Origin: Flavobacterium noncentrifugens
Lineage (GTDB): Bacteria; Bacteroidota; Bacteroidia; Flavobacteriales; Flavobacteriaceae
Direction: 5' to 3'
Length of the DNA: 64,000 nucleotides
Assembly: GCF_900100375.1 (NCBI RefSeq)
Contig: NZ_FNEZ01000001.1
Location: 984,394 to 1,048,393 of the forward strand
Part shown: positions 25,476 through 34,290 of the stretch, piece after piece
How positions within the stretch are numbered: the first letter of the stretch is position 1
Layout: every line of letters begins with the position of its first letter
The notes under the pieces: generated by a model
What the model was told of the DNA's origin: nothing
The model's database searches: none
Seen by the model: only the letters and a program-made list of their open reading frames with translations
Position numbers and translations under genes: made by a program

Positions 25476-25855
25476 AAGCGTGTCACCAGAATCAGCGGAT
25501 TTTTCTTCAAATCCAAAAACCCGAAAGCACTTGTGGCCTGGTATGGGAAACATCTCTGACTCAAAACGGATTATTACGGTTCGACTGTCTGGTGGAAAGA
25601 TGCCGCAGAAATGACTGCTCGACACAATGGTCGCCGTTTCCTGAAGATACCAAATATTACGATCCGTCGAAAAAAGAATTCATGCAGAATTTCCGGGTTG
25701 AAAACCTTGACCGTTTGTTGGAACAATTAAAATTGGAAGGAATAACCATAATTGGCCAACCCGAAACCTATGATTATGGCAAATTCGCATGGATTTTAGA
25801 TCCAGAACAAAATAAAATTGAACTTTGGCAGCCAAATGGTAGTGCTTTTCAATAA
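25476..25855 (+). pseudogene. Dead VOC/glyoxalase-family gene
   Basis: The 5' part reads KRVTRISGFFFKSKNPKAL and VAWYGKHL, then stops at TGA, continues LKTDYYGSTVWWKDAAEM, and after a frame change resumes as TQWSPFPEDTKYYDPSKKEF, ending KFAWILDPEQNKIELWQPNG. Together this is one vicinal-oxygen-chelate domain of about 125 residues. The start codon position holds no ATG, there is an in-frame stop after HL and a frameshift near 25620. Function is lost unless the lesions are sequencing errors. Confidence 0.75.
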
Positions 25856-25901
25856 TTTTTATATTTTTAACAAACTTTAACCAAAAACAAACAAATATAA
25901 A

Positions 25902-26240
25902 ATGGAAGCACAAAAAGTAGACATGTTCATGATGATGAACGCCAAATTCTTCGAAAGCCACCACCTTGAGGGTGTTCGCGATACTTTAATAAATCTCGAC
26001 GAATCGAAATGGGGAATGGTTCAGATGGTTTCTTACAAAGATCCAACAACAGCATTGATCCTTTCCTTACTAGCGGGAAGTTTTGGGATTGACCGTTTTT
26101 ACATCGGCGATACCGGAATGGGTGTTGGTAAACTCTTAACTTGTGGAGGTCTCGGAATCTGGGCAATTGTAGACTGGTTCCTGATTATGGGCGCTACACG
26201 TGAAAAAAACATGATCGCTTTTCAGAACGCGGTAGTTTAA
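25902..26240 (+). CDS. TM2 domain membrane protein
   Basis: A 112-residue protein with the TM2 signature: ALILSLLAGSFGIDRFYIGDTGMGVGKLLTCGGLGIWAIVDWFLIMG, two helices joined by a short turn with the conserved FGxDRFY. The N-terminal 45 residues are cytoplasmic and helical. Role not known. It starts a four-gene same-strand run with DUF2752, DUF4870-like and M48 genes, an arrangement I associate with Flavobacteriaceae. Confidence 0.88.
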   Translation: MEAQKVDMFMMMNAKFFESHHLEGVRDTLINLDESKWGMVQMVSYKDPTTALILSLLAGSFGIDRFYIGDTGMGVGKLLTCGGLGIWAIVDWFLIMGATREKNMIAFQNAVV

Positions 26241-26253
26241 ACAGGTTTTAAAA

Positions 26254-26667
26254 ATGACTAAAAACAAGTTATATTCGATTTTGCTTATAGCTTGTTTTTT
26301 TGGTTATGCATGGCTCGGTTTTTCGATTTTGAACGAAGATCCTCATGGAAATTCACACTTTGGCGTTTGCTTTTTTAAAAAGATTACGTCATTTCCATGT
26401 CCGTCCTGCGGAACCACAAGGTCAGTGAAATTTTTAGCAAAAGGCGAATTTTCGCAGGCTTTGATGACTAATCCATTTGGAATCATCGTTGCTTTTTTGA
26501 TGATCGCAATTCCGGTCTGGATCGCATGCGACGCAATTTTAAAAACACAAACTTTGTTTGAATATTACCATAAAACAGAAAATTTAATCAGGACCAGATG
26601 GATTGCCACACTGCTCATTCTTTTAGTATTGGGCAATTGGATCTGGAACATCAATAAAGGATTATGA
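26254..26667 (+). CDS. DUF2752 membrane protein
   Basis: A 137-residue protein with three predicted membrane helices. The family signature is FPCPSCGTTRSVKFL after the first helix, followed by NPFGIIVAFLM. Biochemical role unknown. Its stop overlaps the next gene's start by 4 bases (ATGA), so they are translationally coupled. Confidence 0.88.
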   Translation: MTKNKLYSILLIACFFGYAWLGFSILNEDPHGNSHFGVCFFKKITSFPCPSCGTTRSVKFLAKGEFSQALMTNPFGIIVAFLMIAIPVWIACDAILKTQTLFEYYHKTENLIRTRWIATLLILLVLGNWIWNINKGL

Positions 26668-27095
26668 ACCAAACCACTAATTTTCCTTACAAACCCGGTG
26701 AACACGAAGCCGAAAAAGCATCAAACAGTTACCTGATGTCGCTCGTTGCCGTAGTTGCAGGCTTGCCTTTTCCGATCGTAAATCTTATTGCCAGCGTAAT
26801 TTTTTATTTGTCGAACAGGAAAGGAACTTATTTTGTAAGATGGCATGCGACGCAATCGATGCTGTCGCAACTCGGACTTGTGTTTTTCAACAGCATCAGT
26901 TTCTGGTGGACGATTTCGATTGTTTTTGGAGATGAAAATGTTAGCAACCGCTATTTTGCGTATCTGTTTACCGTGATCATCCTCAATTTATTCGAATTCA
27001 TTTCGACCATTTATGCGGCTATCGAAACCCGAAAAGGCAGGCACGTCGACTTTTGGTTTTTTGGAAGTTTAACCGATTTAATCTGCAAACCATAA
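26664..27095 (+). CDS. DUF4870-like membrane protein
   Basis: A 143-residue protein of three to four membrane helices (LVAVVAGLPFPIVNLIASVIFYL, then YFVRWHATQSMLSQLG), the conserved FVRxHAxQSL-like segment of DUF4870/Tic20-like proteins. Function unknown. It is coupled to the DUF2752 gene and followed after one base by the M48 peptidase. Confidence 0.8.
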   Translation: MNQTTNFPYKPGEHEAEKASNSYLMSLVAVVAGLPFPIVNLIASVIFYLSNRKGTYFVRWHATQSMLSQLGLVFFNSISFWWTISIVFGDENVSNRYFAYLFTVIILNLFEFISTIYAAIETRKGRHVDFWFFGSLTDLICKP

Positions 27096-27096
27096 T

Positions 27097-27882
27097 ATGA
27101 GAAAGACACTTCTACAAGGATTGATTCTTGGCATCGGCATTTTCGGATTGCTCTTTTTGCTGCAGCAGATTGATTTCATAAAGCTCTTCCATGTCAAGAA
27201 AATCAACGATACGACCGAAAAGAAACTCGGCGAAATGATCTGGAAAACCATTGAAGCGACTGAAACGGTTGTCAAGAATGATTCTGTCAACGACCTGGTC
27301 AATAAAATCGTGACCCGGATCACAGAAAAAAATAATATGGACCGCGAGGAATTTAAAGTCCACGTTATCGAAAATGACGAGATCAATGCTTTTGCAATGC
27401 CCGGCGACCATCTGGTCATTTACACCGGATTGATCCAGAATTGCGACAATGAAAGCGAACTTGCCGGAGTGATCTGTCATGAACTTGCTCACATCCAGAA
27501 AAACCATGTGATGAAAAAGCTCGTCAAGGAATTGGGGCTTTCTGCGCTGATTTCGATTACGACCGGAGGAAACAGTCCGCAACTGATCAAAAAACTTACA
27601 AAAGAATTGTCGTCTGCCGCGTATGACCGCGAACTCGAATCGGAAGCCGATATTACAGGCGTAGATTACATGATCAAAGCACAATTGGATCCTGAAAAAC
27701 TAGCCGATTTTCTGTACAAATTGTCAACTGAGGAATATATGCCAGAACAATTTTACTGGGTCAGCACGCATCCTGAATCTAAAGAACGCGCCAAAGCAAT
27801 CTTGGAATACATCAAAGGTGATACCTTAATCAAGAAGCCAATTTTGTCAAAAACTGAATGGGATTACCTGAAGAAGAACTAA
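27097..27882 (+). CDS. M48-family metallopeptidase
   Basis: A 261-residue zinc peptidase with an N-terminal membrane anchor (about 5-25). NAFAMPGDHLVIYTGLI precedes HELAH at 128-132; the third ligand is in ELESEADITGVDY (about E181-E183). This is the layout of periplasmic M48 (BepA/LoiP-like) proteases that act in envelope quality control, though the substrate here is unknown. It ends the TM2 cluster. Confidence 0.9.
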   Translation: MRKTLLQGLILGIGIFGLLFLLQQIDFIKLFHVKKINDTTEKKLGEMIWKTIEATETVVKNDSVNDLVNKIVTRITEKNNMDREEFKVHVIENDEINAFAMPGDHLVIYTGLIQNCDNESELAGVICHELAHIQKNHVMKKLVKELGLSALISITTGGNSPQLIKKLTKELSSAAYDRELESEADITGVDYMIKAQLDPEKLADFLYKLSTEEYMPEQFYWVSTHPESKERAKAILEYIKGDTLIKKPILSKTEWDYLKKN

Positions 27883-27884
27883 TT

Positions 27885-27943
27885 GCGATTTTAGAAGTAC
27901 GATTTACGTGATCAAAATATCGTAATCGTACTTCTAAAATCGT
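27885..27943. repeat. Long inverted repeat between convergent genes
   Basis: Left arm 27886-27908 begins CGATTTTAGAAGTACGATT, right arm 27921-27942 is its complement with a single T missing, around a 12-base loop. It lies between the convergent M48 and olsF genes and could form a hairpin of more than 20 pairs at the end of either message. No T run follows. Confidence 0.7.
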
Positions 27944-27948
27944 AAATA

Positions 27949-29751
27949 TCATTCTCCTTTTTCTGCAAGCTTGCGTTCGAGTTCTGCCTGAAATTCTTCC
28001 ATGACCGGTTTCACGGTGCTTTGCGGAATATCTGCGATGCGAATGTACATCAATCCATCGACGGCATTGTTGAACAACGGATCAACATTAAAAGCGACCA
28101 CACGTGCATTTTGCTTGATGTATTTTTTGATCAGTACCGGAAGGCGTAAATTTCCTGGTTCGATCTCATCAATGATCTTGTCGAATTTATTCAGATCGGC
28201 TTCCGCTTCATTAAAAACAAAATCCTTATCGGCGTCCTTTAATTTGACTTTAAATTCTTTTTTCGGGTAGATGTACTGCGCAATGTACGGATCGTAATAA
28301 TGCGATTTCATGAATTCGATCATCAGCGATTTCGAAAAATCTGAAAACTGGTTGCTGATGCTCACACCGCCAATCAGGAATTTATGCTCCGGATAGCGCA
28401 ATGTTAAATGCACGATGCCTTTCCACAATAAAAACAGCGGCATGGGTTTTTGCTGGTAGCTTTTGATAATGAACGCGCGGCCCATTTCGATGGATTTGTG
28501 CATCATGTCGAAAAGCTCGGGTTCAAACCGGAACAATTCCTGCAGGTAAAATCCGTCGATGCCATATTTTGGGAAAATTTCAGATCCCAATCCCATACGG
28601 TAAGCGCCGGCGATCAGATTGGTTTCGCTGTCCCACAAAAACATGTGGTGGTAATATTTGTCAAATTTATCAAGGTCGAGCGATTCATTCGTTCCTTCGC
28701 CCACTTCACGAAACGTAATTTCGCGCAAACGCCCGATTTCGTGTAAAATGTTTGGGATTTTATGCGCTTCTGTAAAGAAGACTTCATAATTTTTACTGTG
28801 CAGCAAACGACAGTCGGTCTTGCGGAGTGCGTTGACTTCTACGATCATTTTCTCGTGATTCGCAGGTGTTGCAATTTGCTTCGGGCTTTTCGGAAGCTTT
28901 AAATTGGCACTTTGCAAAAACGGCACTTCTTTTTCAAACGCGTTTGAAAGCATGTAGGTTTTCTTGCGAAGGAAATCGGAGTATTCCTCGATCGTTTGGT
29001 GTTCGTTTTGTTCGGCGACAGAAATTGGTTTCCCAATGCGCACTTTAATCAGTCGGTCTTTCTGTGTCAACAATTCCGAAGGCAATTTTGCCGTCCTGAG
29101 CGTGTCGTCAATTTTTGAAAGCAGGTAAAACAAGCGGCTGTTTTTCGCATGGAAGTAAATCGGCACCACGGGAACCTGGGCTTTCCTGATGACTTTAATT
29201 GCGCCTTCTTCCCAAGGTTTATCGACCACGAGTTTTCCGTCTTTGTACGTAGAAACTTCACCTGCCGGGAACATACCAAGCGGTTTGCCATCGCTTAAAT
29301 GGCGCAAGGTTTCTTTGATCCCAACAACGCTCGACTTTGCATCTTTATGGTTTTCAAACGGATTGACCGGCATGATGTACGGCTTCATCGGATCGATGCG
29401 GTGCAGCAAGAAGTTGGCGATAATCTTAAAATTAGGCTCTCTTTCAAGCATCAGCTTCAAAAGCAAAATCCCGTCGATGCCACCCAGCGGATGGTTCGAA
29501 ATCGTAATGTAAGCGCCGTCTTTTGGCAGTCTTTTTAAATCTTCTTCCGGAATTTCAAACTTGATGTTGAGTTCGTCCAAAATGGCGTTCAGGAAATCAA
29601 GATCTTTCAAATGCTTGTTCCTGTCGTATAGTTTATTGAGTGTAGATATCTTCAGCACTTTCATCAGAAGCCAGCCTGAAAAAGTCCCAAAAACCCCGTA
29701 TTTGTCAGCATTTATAGCCTTTGCAACTTCTTTAGCGGTAACTAAACCCAT
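27949..29751 (-). CDS. olsF: Bifunctional ornithine lipid synthase OlsF (acyltransferase + OlsB-like)
   Basis: A 600-residue two-domain acyltransferase. The N-terminal half is a PlsC-like lysophospholipid acyltransferase (ISNHPLGGIDG at 85-94, FPAGEVSTY, VPVVPIYFHAKNS), equivalent to OlsA. The C-terminal half (EIGRLREITFREVGEGTNES ... YHHMFLWDSETNLIAGAYRMG) is the OlsB-like N-acyltransferase that puts a 3-hydroxy fatty acid on ornithine. Such fusions, called OlsF, are known from Serratia and Flavobacterium johnsoniae and make ornithine lipids at the inner membrane. It is a single gene, convergent with the M48 gene. Confidence 0.85.
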   Translation of the reverse strand: MGLVTAKEVAKAINADKYGVFGTFSGWLLMKVLKISTLNKLYDRNKHLKDLDFLNAILDELNIKFEIPEEDLKRLPKDGAYITISNHPLGGIDGILLLKLMLEREPNFKIIANFLLHRIDPMKPYIMPVNPFENHKDAKSSVVGIKETLRHLSDGKPLGMFPAGEVSTYKDGKLVVDKPWEEGAIKVIRKAQVPVVPIYFHAKNSRLFYLLSKIDDTLRTAKLPSELLTQKDRLIKVRIGKPISVAEQNEHQTIEEYSDFLRKKTYMLSNAFEKEVPFLQSANLKLPKSPKQIATPANHEKMIVEVNALRKTDCRLLHSKNYEVFFTEAHKIPNILHEIGRLREITFREVGEGTNESLDLDKFDKYYHHMFLWDSETNLIAGAYRMGLGSEIFPKYGIDGFYLQELFRFEPELFDMMHKSIEMGRAFIIKSYQQKPMPLFLLWKGIVHLTLRYPEHKFLIGGVSISNQFSDFSKSLMIEFMKSHYYDPYIAQYIYPKKEFKVKLKDADKDFVFNEAEADLNKFDKIIDEIEPGNLRLPVLIKKYIKQNARVVAFNVDPLFNNAVDGLMYIRIADIPQSTVKPVMEEFQAELERKLAEKGE

Positions 29752-29777
29752 TTAATGTTTGTTTTTTGAGCCCGAAA

Positions 29778-29785
29778 CAAAGATA
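29778..29785 (-). promoter_or_regulatory. Putative -7 box of olsF
   Basis: Minus-strand TATCTTTG is a perfect TAnnTTTG match 27 bases ahead of the olsF start. No good -33 TTG is seen at the expected distance. Confidence 0.4.
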
Positions 29786-29871
29786 GCAAAAAACTCCATT
29801 TTCACTCTTTTTTCTGAATTATACTTTGCGCTTTTTTACTACTTTTGAAACGCTAACTTTTATCCGTAAAA

Positions 29872-30633
29872 ATGAGAATTATTTCCTATAATGTCAACGG
29901 AATCCGCGCTGCGATCAGCAAAGGTTTTATTGAATGGCTCAAAGCCGCAAATCCCGACGTCATTTGTCTTCAGGAAATCAAAGCGATGCAGGAGCAGGTT
30001 CCGGTCGCTGAATTTGAGAACATCGGATACAAATACCATTACTGGTTTTCGGCGCAGAAAAAAGGCTACAGCGGCGTGGCGGTTTTGTCTAAGATCAAGC
30101 CCAATAATGTCGTTTTCGGAACCGGGATCCCGCACATGGATTTCGAAGGAAGAAACCTGCGCCTCGATTTTGACGATTTTTCGGTGATGAGTTTGTATTT
30201 GCCATCGGGAACCAACCTGGCGCGACTTGACCACAAATTCATGTACATGAAAGACTTCCACGATTACGTGCACGAATTGAGAAATGAAGTTCCGAATCTG
30301 ATCATTGGCGGTGATTATAACATTTGCCATGAACCGATTGACATCCACGATCCGATCCGAAACAAAAATGTATCGGGATTTTTACCCGAAGAGCGCGCCT
30401 GGCTTGATGTTTTCATCAACAACGGCTTCATCGACAGCTTCCGCCATTTCAACAAAGACCCGCACAATTACACCTGGTGGAGCTATCGCGCAGGTGCTCG
30501 TGGCAACAACAAAGGCTGGCGCATCGATTATTTACTGGTTACAAAATCAATCGAAGACCGTTTGACAAGAGCCGTGATTTTACCCGATGCGAAACATTCT
30601 GACCATTGTCCGGTTTTGGTTGAAATTGATTAA
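29872..30633 (+). CDS. xth: Exodeoxyribonuclease III
   Basis: A 253-residue Mg2+-dependent AP endonuclease/3' exonuclease for base excision repair. It begins MRIISYNVNGIRAA (Asn in the active site), has VICLQEIKA with the metal-binding Glu, IGGDYNICHEPIDIHDP, RIDYLLVT and ends SDHCPVLVEI with the catalytic His. A TACTTTTG -7 box lies at 29840-29847. Followed by repeat copy 2. Confidence 0.95.
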   Translation: MRIISYNVNGIRAAISKGFIEWLKAANPDVICLQEIKAMQEQVPVAEFENIGYKYHYWFSAQKKGYSGVAVLSKIKPNNVVFGTGIPHMDFEGRNLRLDFDDFSVMSLYLPSGTNLARLDHKFMYMKDFHDYVHELRNEVPNLIIGGDYNICHEPIDIHDPIRNKNVSGFLPEERAWLDVFINNGFIDSFRHFNKDPHNYTWWSYRAGARGNNKGWRIDYLLVTKSIEDRLTRAVILPDAKHSDHCPVLVEID

Positions 30634-30636
30634 ATC

Positions 30637-30749
30637 AGGAGCCTAATCCTGCTTTCGGCTATATCTTTTTTTGTTTGGAAGTTCAAAGTTGAAAAACTAC
30701 ATTTGGAGCAACAAAAAAAGGATGCCGCCTCAATCAGGGCTAGGGCAGC
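30637..30749. repeat. Dispersed intergenic repeat, copy 2
   Basis: The 5' arm GAGCCTAATCCTGC and TTTCGGCTATATC leads to TTTTTTTGT (30666-30674), which pairs with ACAAAAAAA (30711-30719); the 3' arm is GGATGCCGCCTCAATCAGGG followed by CTAGGGCAG. Lies between xth and the OmpA-family gene. Confidence 0.7.
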
Positions 30750-30791
30750 CGTTTTCAAAATAATATCCATCCAAAAATAAAACTCAAAAAC

Positions 30792-31751
30792 ATGATAAAA
30801 AAAGTTTCCATTGCCTTATGCATCCTCGCTTTGTCCACATCGTGCGTATCCAAAAAGGTATACACCGATCTTGAAAACCGTTATGCACAACTCAAGAAAG
30901 ACAACCGCAAAATATCAGATCAGAACGATGACCTGAACAAGGCCAAAACCAAGCTCGACCAGGATTATGCGGCACTAAAAGCCGATTTGGATAAAACCAA
31001 AGCCGAACGCGACAAACTATCAAACGATTACAAAGCTGCTGATAAAAGCCTCAAAACGCTGCAATCTTCTTACAGTGCACTCGAAAAAAACAGCGACGAT
31101 GCTTTGTTGGCCAACATGAATAAAAACCGCGATCTGCTTGGAAAATTGGAAGCCAAAGAAAAAGCCCTGGCCGACGAACAAGCGCGCCTTGACAAATTAA
31201 AAGCCGACTTGAATGCAAGCTCCACACGTCTTGCCGAACTCGAATCGATGATGGCTTCGAAAGATGCAGCAATGAAAAAACTCAAAGAAACCCTTTCAAA
31301 AGCATTGAACAGTTTCGAAGGAAAAGGTTTGACCGTACAGCAGAAAAACGGAAAAGTTTATGTTTCTATGGAGAACAAATTGTTATTCGGTTCAGGAAGC
31401 TGGGCTGTAGGCGTTGAAGGAAAAAAAGCGGTGGTTGAAGTCGCAAAAGTACTTGGCGACAATCCGGATATTTCTGTTTTAATCGAAGGCCACACTGATG
31501 ATGATGCCTACGCAGGATCTGGCGCCGTGACTGACAACTGGGATTTGTCGACCAAAAGGGCAACAGCGATTGTAAACATCATTGGCGAGAACAAAAAGGT
31601 AAAAAAAGAGAATTTAACAGCTGCAGGCCGCAGCGAATATGCGCCGCTTGTTCCAAACACGAGTGCTGAAGGAAAAGCAAAGAACAGAAGGATCGAAATC
31701 ATCCTGACGCCGAAATTGGATGAAATTTCTAAAATGCTGAATGAATTGTAA
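30792..31751 (+). CDS. OmpA-family lipoprotein with coiled coil
   Basis: A 319-residue outer-membrane lipoprotein. The signal ends at lipobox LSTSC (Cys18 region, CVSKKVYTDLE). About residues 25-165 are a long coiled coil rich in Lys, Asp and Ala; the C-terminal 130 residues are an OmpA peptidoglycan-binding domain (LLFGSGSWAVG ... VLIEGHTDDDAY ... NWDLSTKRATAIVNII ... AAGRSEYAPL ... NRRIEIILTP). It should tether the outer membrane to peptidoglycan. Ends at a strong terminator. Confidence 0.92.
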   Translation: MIKKVSIALCILALSTSCVSKKVYTDLENRYAQLKKDNRKISDQNDDLNKAKTKLDQDYAALKADLDKTKAERDKLSNDYKAADKSLKTLQSSYSALEKNSDDALLANMNKNRDLLGKLEAKEKALADEQARLDKLKADLNASSTRLAELESMMASKDAAMKKLKETLSKALNSFEGKGLTVQQKNGKVYVSMENKLLFGSGSWAVGVEGKKAVVEVAKVLGDNPDISVLIEGHTDDDAYAGSGAVTDNWDLSTKRATAIVNIIGENKKVKKENLTAAGRSEYAPLVPNTSAEGKAKNRRIEIILTPKLDEISKMLNEL

Positions 31752-31769
31752 GATTCATTTTAAAAATAC

Positions 31770-31802
31770 AAAAAGCCCGAATTTTACGTTCGGGCATTTT
31801 TA
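31770..31802. terminator. Bidirectional terminator
   Basis: GCCCGAA (31775-31781) pairs with TTCGGGC (31789-31795), flanked by A and T runs on both sides; serves the OmpA-family gene and the convergent SdpI gene. Confidence 0.8.
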
Positions 31803-31808
31803 TTGGTG

Positions 31809-32156
31809 TTAAACCGGGAATTTTATTTTGATCGCTTTTTCGGTTCGAACAAACATAAAAGCGATGGCAGCGATTAACGCAATCCATGCAATCACCGTAT
31901 TTGATGTTTCGGAAAACGGTGAAAATGTTGCAAGTCCTGAAATTAAAAGCAGTCCCAAACCCGATTGCAGCATCGCAATGGCAGAAAACCTTTGTGCAAA
32001 TTTCCAGCTTTCTTCAGATTTCATCGATGATGCCGTTCGGTAACCGTATAAAAAATTAATTCTTTTTGGTGGAAAAATGTACATCAGCATTGCGGTGATG
32101 GCAAAAATTCCGCCGGTAATTACCAAAATATATAAGGCCTGACTGTCTGAATTCAT
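31809..32156 (-). CDS. SdpI-family membrane protein
   Basis: A 115-residue protein with three predicted helices. The signature PKRINFLYGYRTASSMKSEESWKFAQRF matches the SdpI domain, named for the immunity protein against the B. subtilis SdpC toxin. In Bacteroidetes the role is unknown. Its start lies one base after the stop of the sugar dehydrogenase gene, so they are co-transcribed. Confidence 0.85.
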   Translation of the reverse strand: MNSDSQALYILVITGGIFAITAMLMYIFPPKRINFLYGYRTASSMKSEESWKFAQRFSAIAMLQSGLGLLLISGLATFSPFSETSNTVIAWIALIAAIAFMFVRTEKAIKIKFPV

Positions 32157-32157
32157 A

Positions 32158-33534
32158 TTATTTAATGGTTAGTTTCGTACTCGATGAAGCACCCGACTGA
32201 TCGGTTACCGTGATGATGTACATGCCGCTTTGAAGCGAACCTGTGGGCAATGACGACAAATTGCTGTCAATATTGGCATTCATCAATAATTTCCCGGTCA
32301 CATCATAAAATTTCACTGCTGCTGGAAAACGCGCATAGCTTATTTTTAGATTAATTTCTGACGAGGCCGGATTTGGTGAAACCGAAAAAGTCATTTTATC
32401 AAAGTTGGTTGTAGCAAGTGAAGTGTCGGTGATTTTAAGGATTTTCCCTGTAGCGCTGGCGGCCACATACAATTCGCCAGTTACATCTTCTCCAAAGGTT
32501 GTAAAACCGCTGCTTCCCGAGAAAGTTGCAGAATAAGTTCTTGCGCCGGTAGTATTGTCTACCATTCCAATTCGGTTCTGGTAATAATCGGCAAATAAAT
32601 ATTTGTTTTGTAAATTCGGGTACGTAGTTCCGTTGTACACATAGCCGCCGGTAATTGAATGCCCGCCGGTAGAATGGTTGTATTCAGCTATTGGCATCGT
32701 CATGGTTCCGATAGCAGCACAGCCCGAGGTATTGTATGGTGCAGAGCCTTCATAACAACGCCATCCAAAATTAAGTCCCGGAGTAAGCGGTGCAGCTACT
32801 TTATTGATTTCTTCAATAGCATCCTGGCCCACATCTGCAATCCACAAATCGCCGGTTGATTTATTGAATGAGAATTTCCATGGATTCCTGAGCCCGATCG
32901 CCCAGATCTCATCATTTCCGACAAGCGCTCCGGCATAAGGATTTGTGGGCGGAATTCCGTAAGGCGAACCCGAATTCACATCGATGCGAAGCATTTTTCC
33001 TAAATTTTCAGAAATATTTTGTGCGCGGTTTCCCGGATCTCCGCCATCTCCGCCATCGCCCATTCCAATGTATAAATAACCGTCGGGACCAAATTTAAGC
33101 GTTCCGCCATTGTGGTTTGAAAATGGTTGTGCGACTGTTAATAAAACGGTTCCGCTGGCCGCATCGGCAACATTTGGATTGTCGCTCACATGATAACGCG
33201 CAATGACTGTATTTCCCGCTGTGTTGGTGTAGTTTACGAAGAAGAATCCGTTGGTCGCGTAGTTGGGATGAAAAGCCAAACCGAGCAATCCGCGTTCGCC
33301 GCCGGTTGAAATGGTTGCCGTGGTTAGTGTCAGGAAATTGGTTGCGTTGATGGTTCGGTCGGTATTTAAAATCCGGATCGCTCCGCCTTGCTGTACGACA
33401 AATAAACGGCTGTCGCCTGCGTTTACAATTTCTGTCGGGGCATTGAAACCTGTGGCAAATTCGGTTAGTGCAATCGTTTGTGCAAAAGAAATTGCAGGCA
33501 GGGCAAATAATAAAAGCGTAATTATTTTTTTCAT
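32158..33534 (-). CDS. Secreted PQQ-type glucose/sorbosone dehydrogenase with T9SS domain
   Basis: I place the start at 33534 (MKKIITLLLFALPAISFAQ), which gives a normal signal peptide; the frame is open nine codons further up. The roughly 458-residue protein is a six-bladed propeller of the soluble GDH/YliI type: LAFHPNYATNGFFFVNYT, GDGGDPGNRAQN, GLRNPWKFSF, DVGQDAIEEIN. A C-terminal T9SS domain follows (FSVSPNPASSEINLKI ... GMYIITVTDQSG). It probably oxidises sugars outside the cell. Whether PQQ is the cofactor cannot be told here. Confidence 0.88.
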   Translation of the reverse strand: MKKIITLLLFALPAISFAQTIALTEFATGFNAPTEIVNAGDSRLFVVQQGGAIRILNTDRTINATNFLTLTTATISTGGERGLLGLAFHPNYATNGFFFVNYTNTAGNTVIARYHVSDNPNVADAASGTVLLTVAQPFSNHNGGTLKFGPDGYLYIGMGDGGDGGDPGNRAQNISENLGKMLRIDVNSGSPYGIPPTNPYAGALVGNDEIWAIGLRNPWKFSFNKSTGDLWIADVGQDAIEEINKVAAPLTPGLNFGWRCYEGSAPYNTSGCAAIGTMTMPIAEYNHSTGGHSITGGYVYNGTTYPNLQNKYLFADYYQNRIGMVDNTTGARTYSATFSGSSGFTTFGEDVTGELYVAASATGKILKITDTSLATTNFDKMTFSVSPNPASSEINLKISYARFPAAVKFYDVTGKLLMNANIDSNLSSLPTGSLQSGMYIITVTDQSGASSSTKLTIK

Positions 33535-33656
33535 AGTAAAATCATTAAAAAGGTTAGCCACGTAAAAGTAGGAATATTTAATGTTTTTTCATTATGCTTT
33601 GGTTATTAATAAATTACATGATTTGAATGTGTCTATCAGATTCTCAATAATCCTGT

Positions 33657-34262
33657 TTAAAGTTCAAAAACGCTTTTTAAATGCGAGGGATAATTTTCTA
33701 AATCTTTTGTGATGTCTCCATCTTTGAAAATATCGAAACAATTGTAATCGGGCACGATTGCTACGCCACAGAAACGATAATTGCTGGTGATCGGAAGCAA
33801 AAAATCGGCAGTACTTGCGCCTTTGAATAATTGCTGACTGGCATCTGAAAAGCTTGCTGCAGGCGCATTCCATGTAGCACAAACCATAAACTTTTTCCCG
33901 TGTAAAAGTCCGCCAGTTCCATATTGTCTGGATGCATCTTCCCGTGTCCTTCCATCGCCGGTAAGAAATTTTTTGCTCAACAATCCGCTGTTAAAAACTT
34001 CGTCTACGTATTTCTTGTAAATCCATGGCGCGCCAAACCAGTTGATCGGGGTTTGCAGGATGATCAAGTCGGCTTCCAAATGTTTTTCTACTTCTTCATC
34101 TGCCTGATAGCCGTCTTCTACTTTGGTTTCTAAAACTTCGAAATTATGAGCTTCTAAAAAGTCTTTTGCCTTTTGATGGAATGCGTCGTTCAATAATCCT
34201 TCAGACCAATTGGGATAAGTCAGGTGTGTATTGATTAGTAATGCTTTTTTTGATTTTTTCAT
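33657..34262 (-). CDS. MdaB-like NAD(P)H-dependent oxidoreductase
   Basis: A 201-residue flavodoxin-fold quinone reductase (MdaB/NQO family). It begins KKALLINTHLTYPNWSEGLLNDAF, has LIILQTPINWFGAPWIYKKYVDEVF and KKFMVCATWNAPAASFSD. FAD-bound two-electron reduction of quinones in the cytoplasm is the family activity. The next gene upstream is a paralogue, and an AraC regulator lies beyond it; the trio probably forms one regulated locus. Confidence 0.88.
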   Translation of the reverse strand: MKKSKKALLINTHLTYPNWSEGLLNDAFHQKAKDFLEAHNFEVLETKVEDGYQADEEVEKHLEADLIILQTPINWFGAPWIYKKYVDEVFNSGLLSKKFLTGDGRTREDASRQYGTGGLLHGKKFMVCATWNAPAASFSDASQQLFKGASTADFLLPITSNYRFCGVAIVPDYNCFDIFKDGDITKDLENYPSHLKSVFEL

Positions 34263-34290
34263 TGATGGTTTTTTATTTGTAATCGTACAT

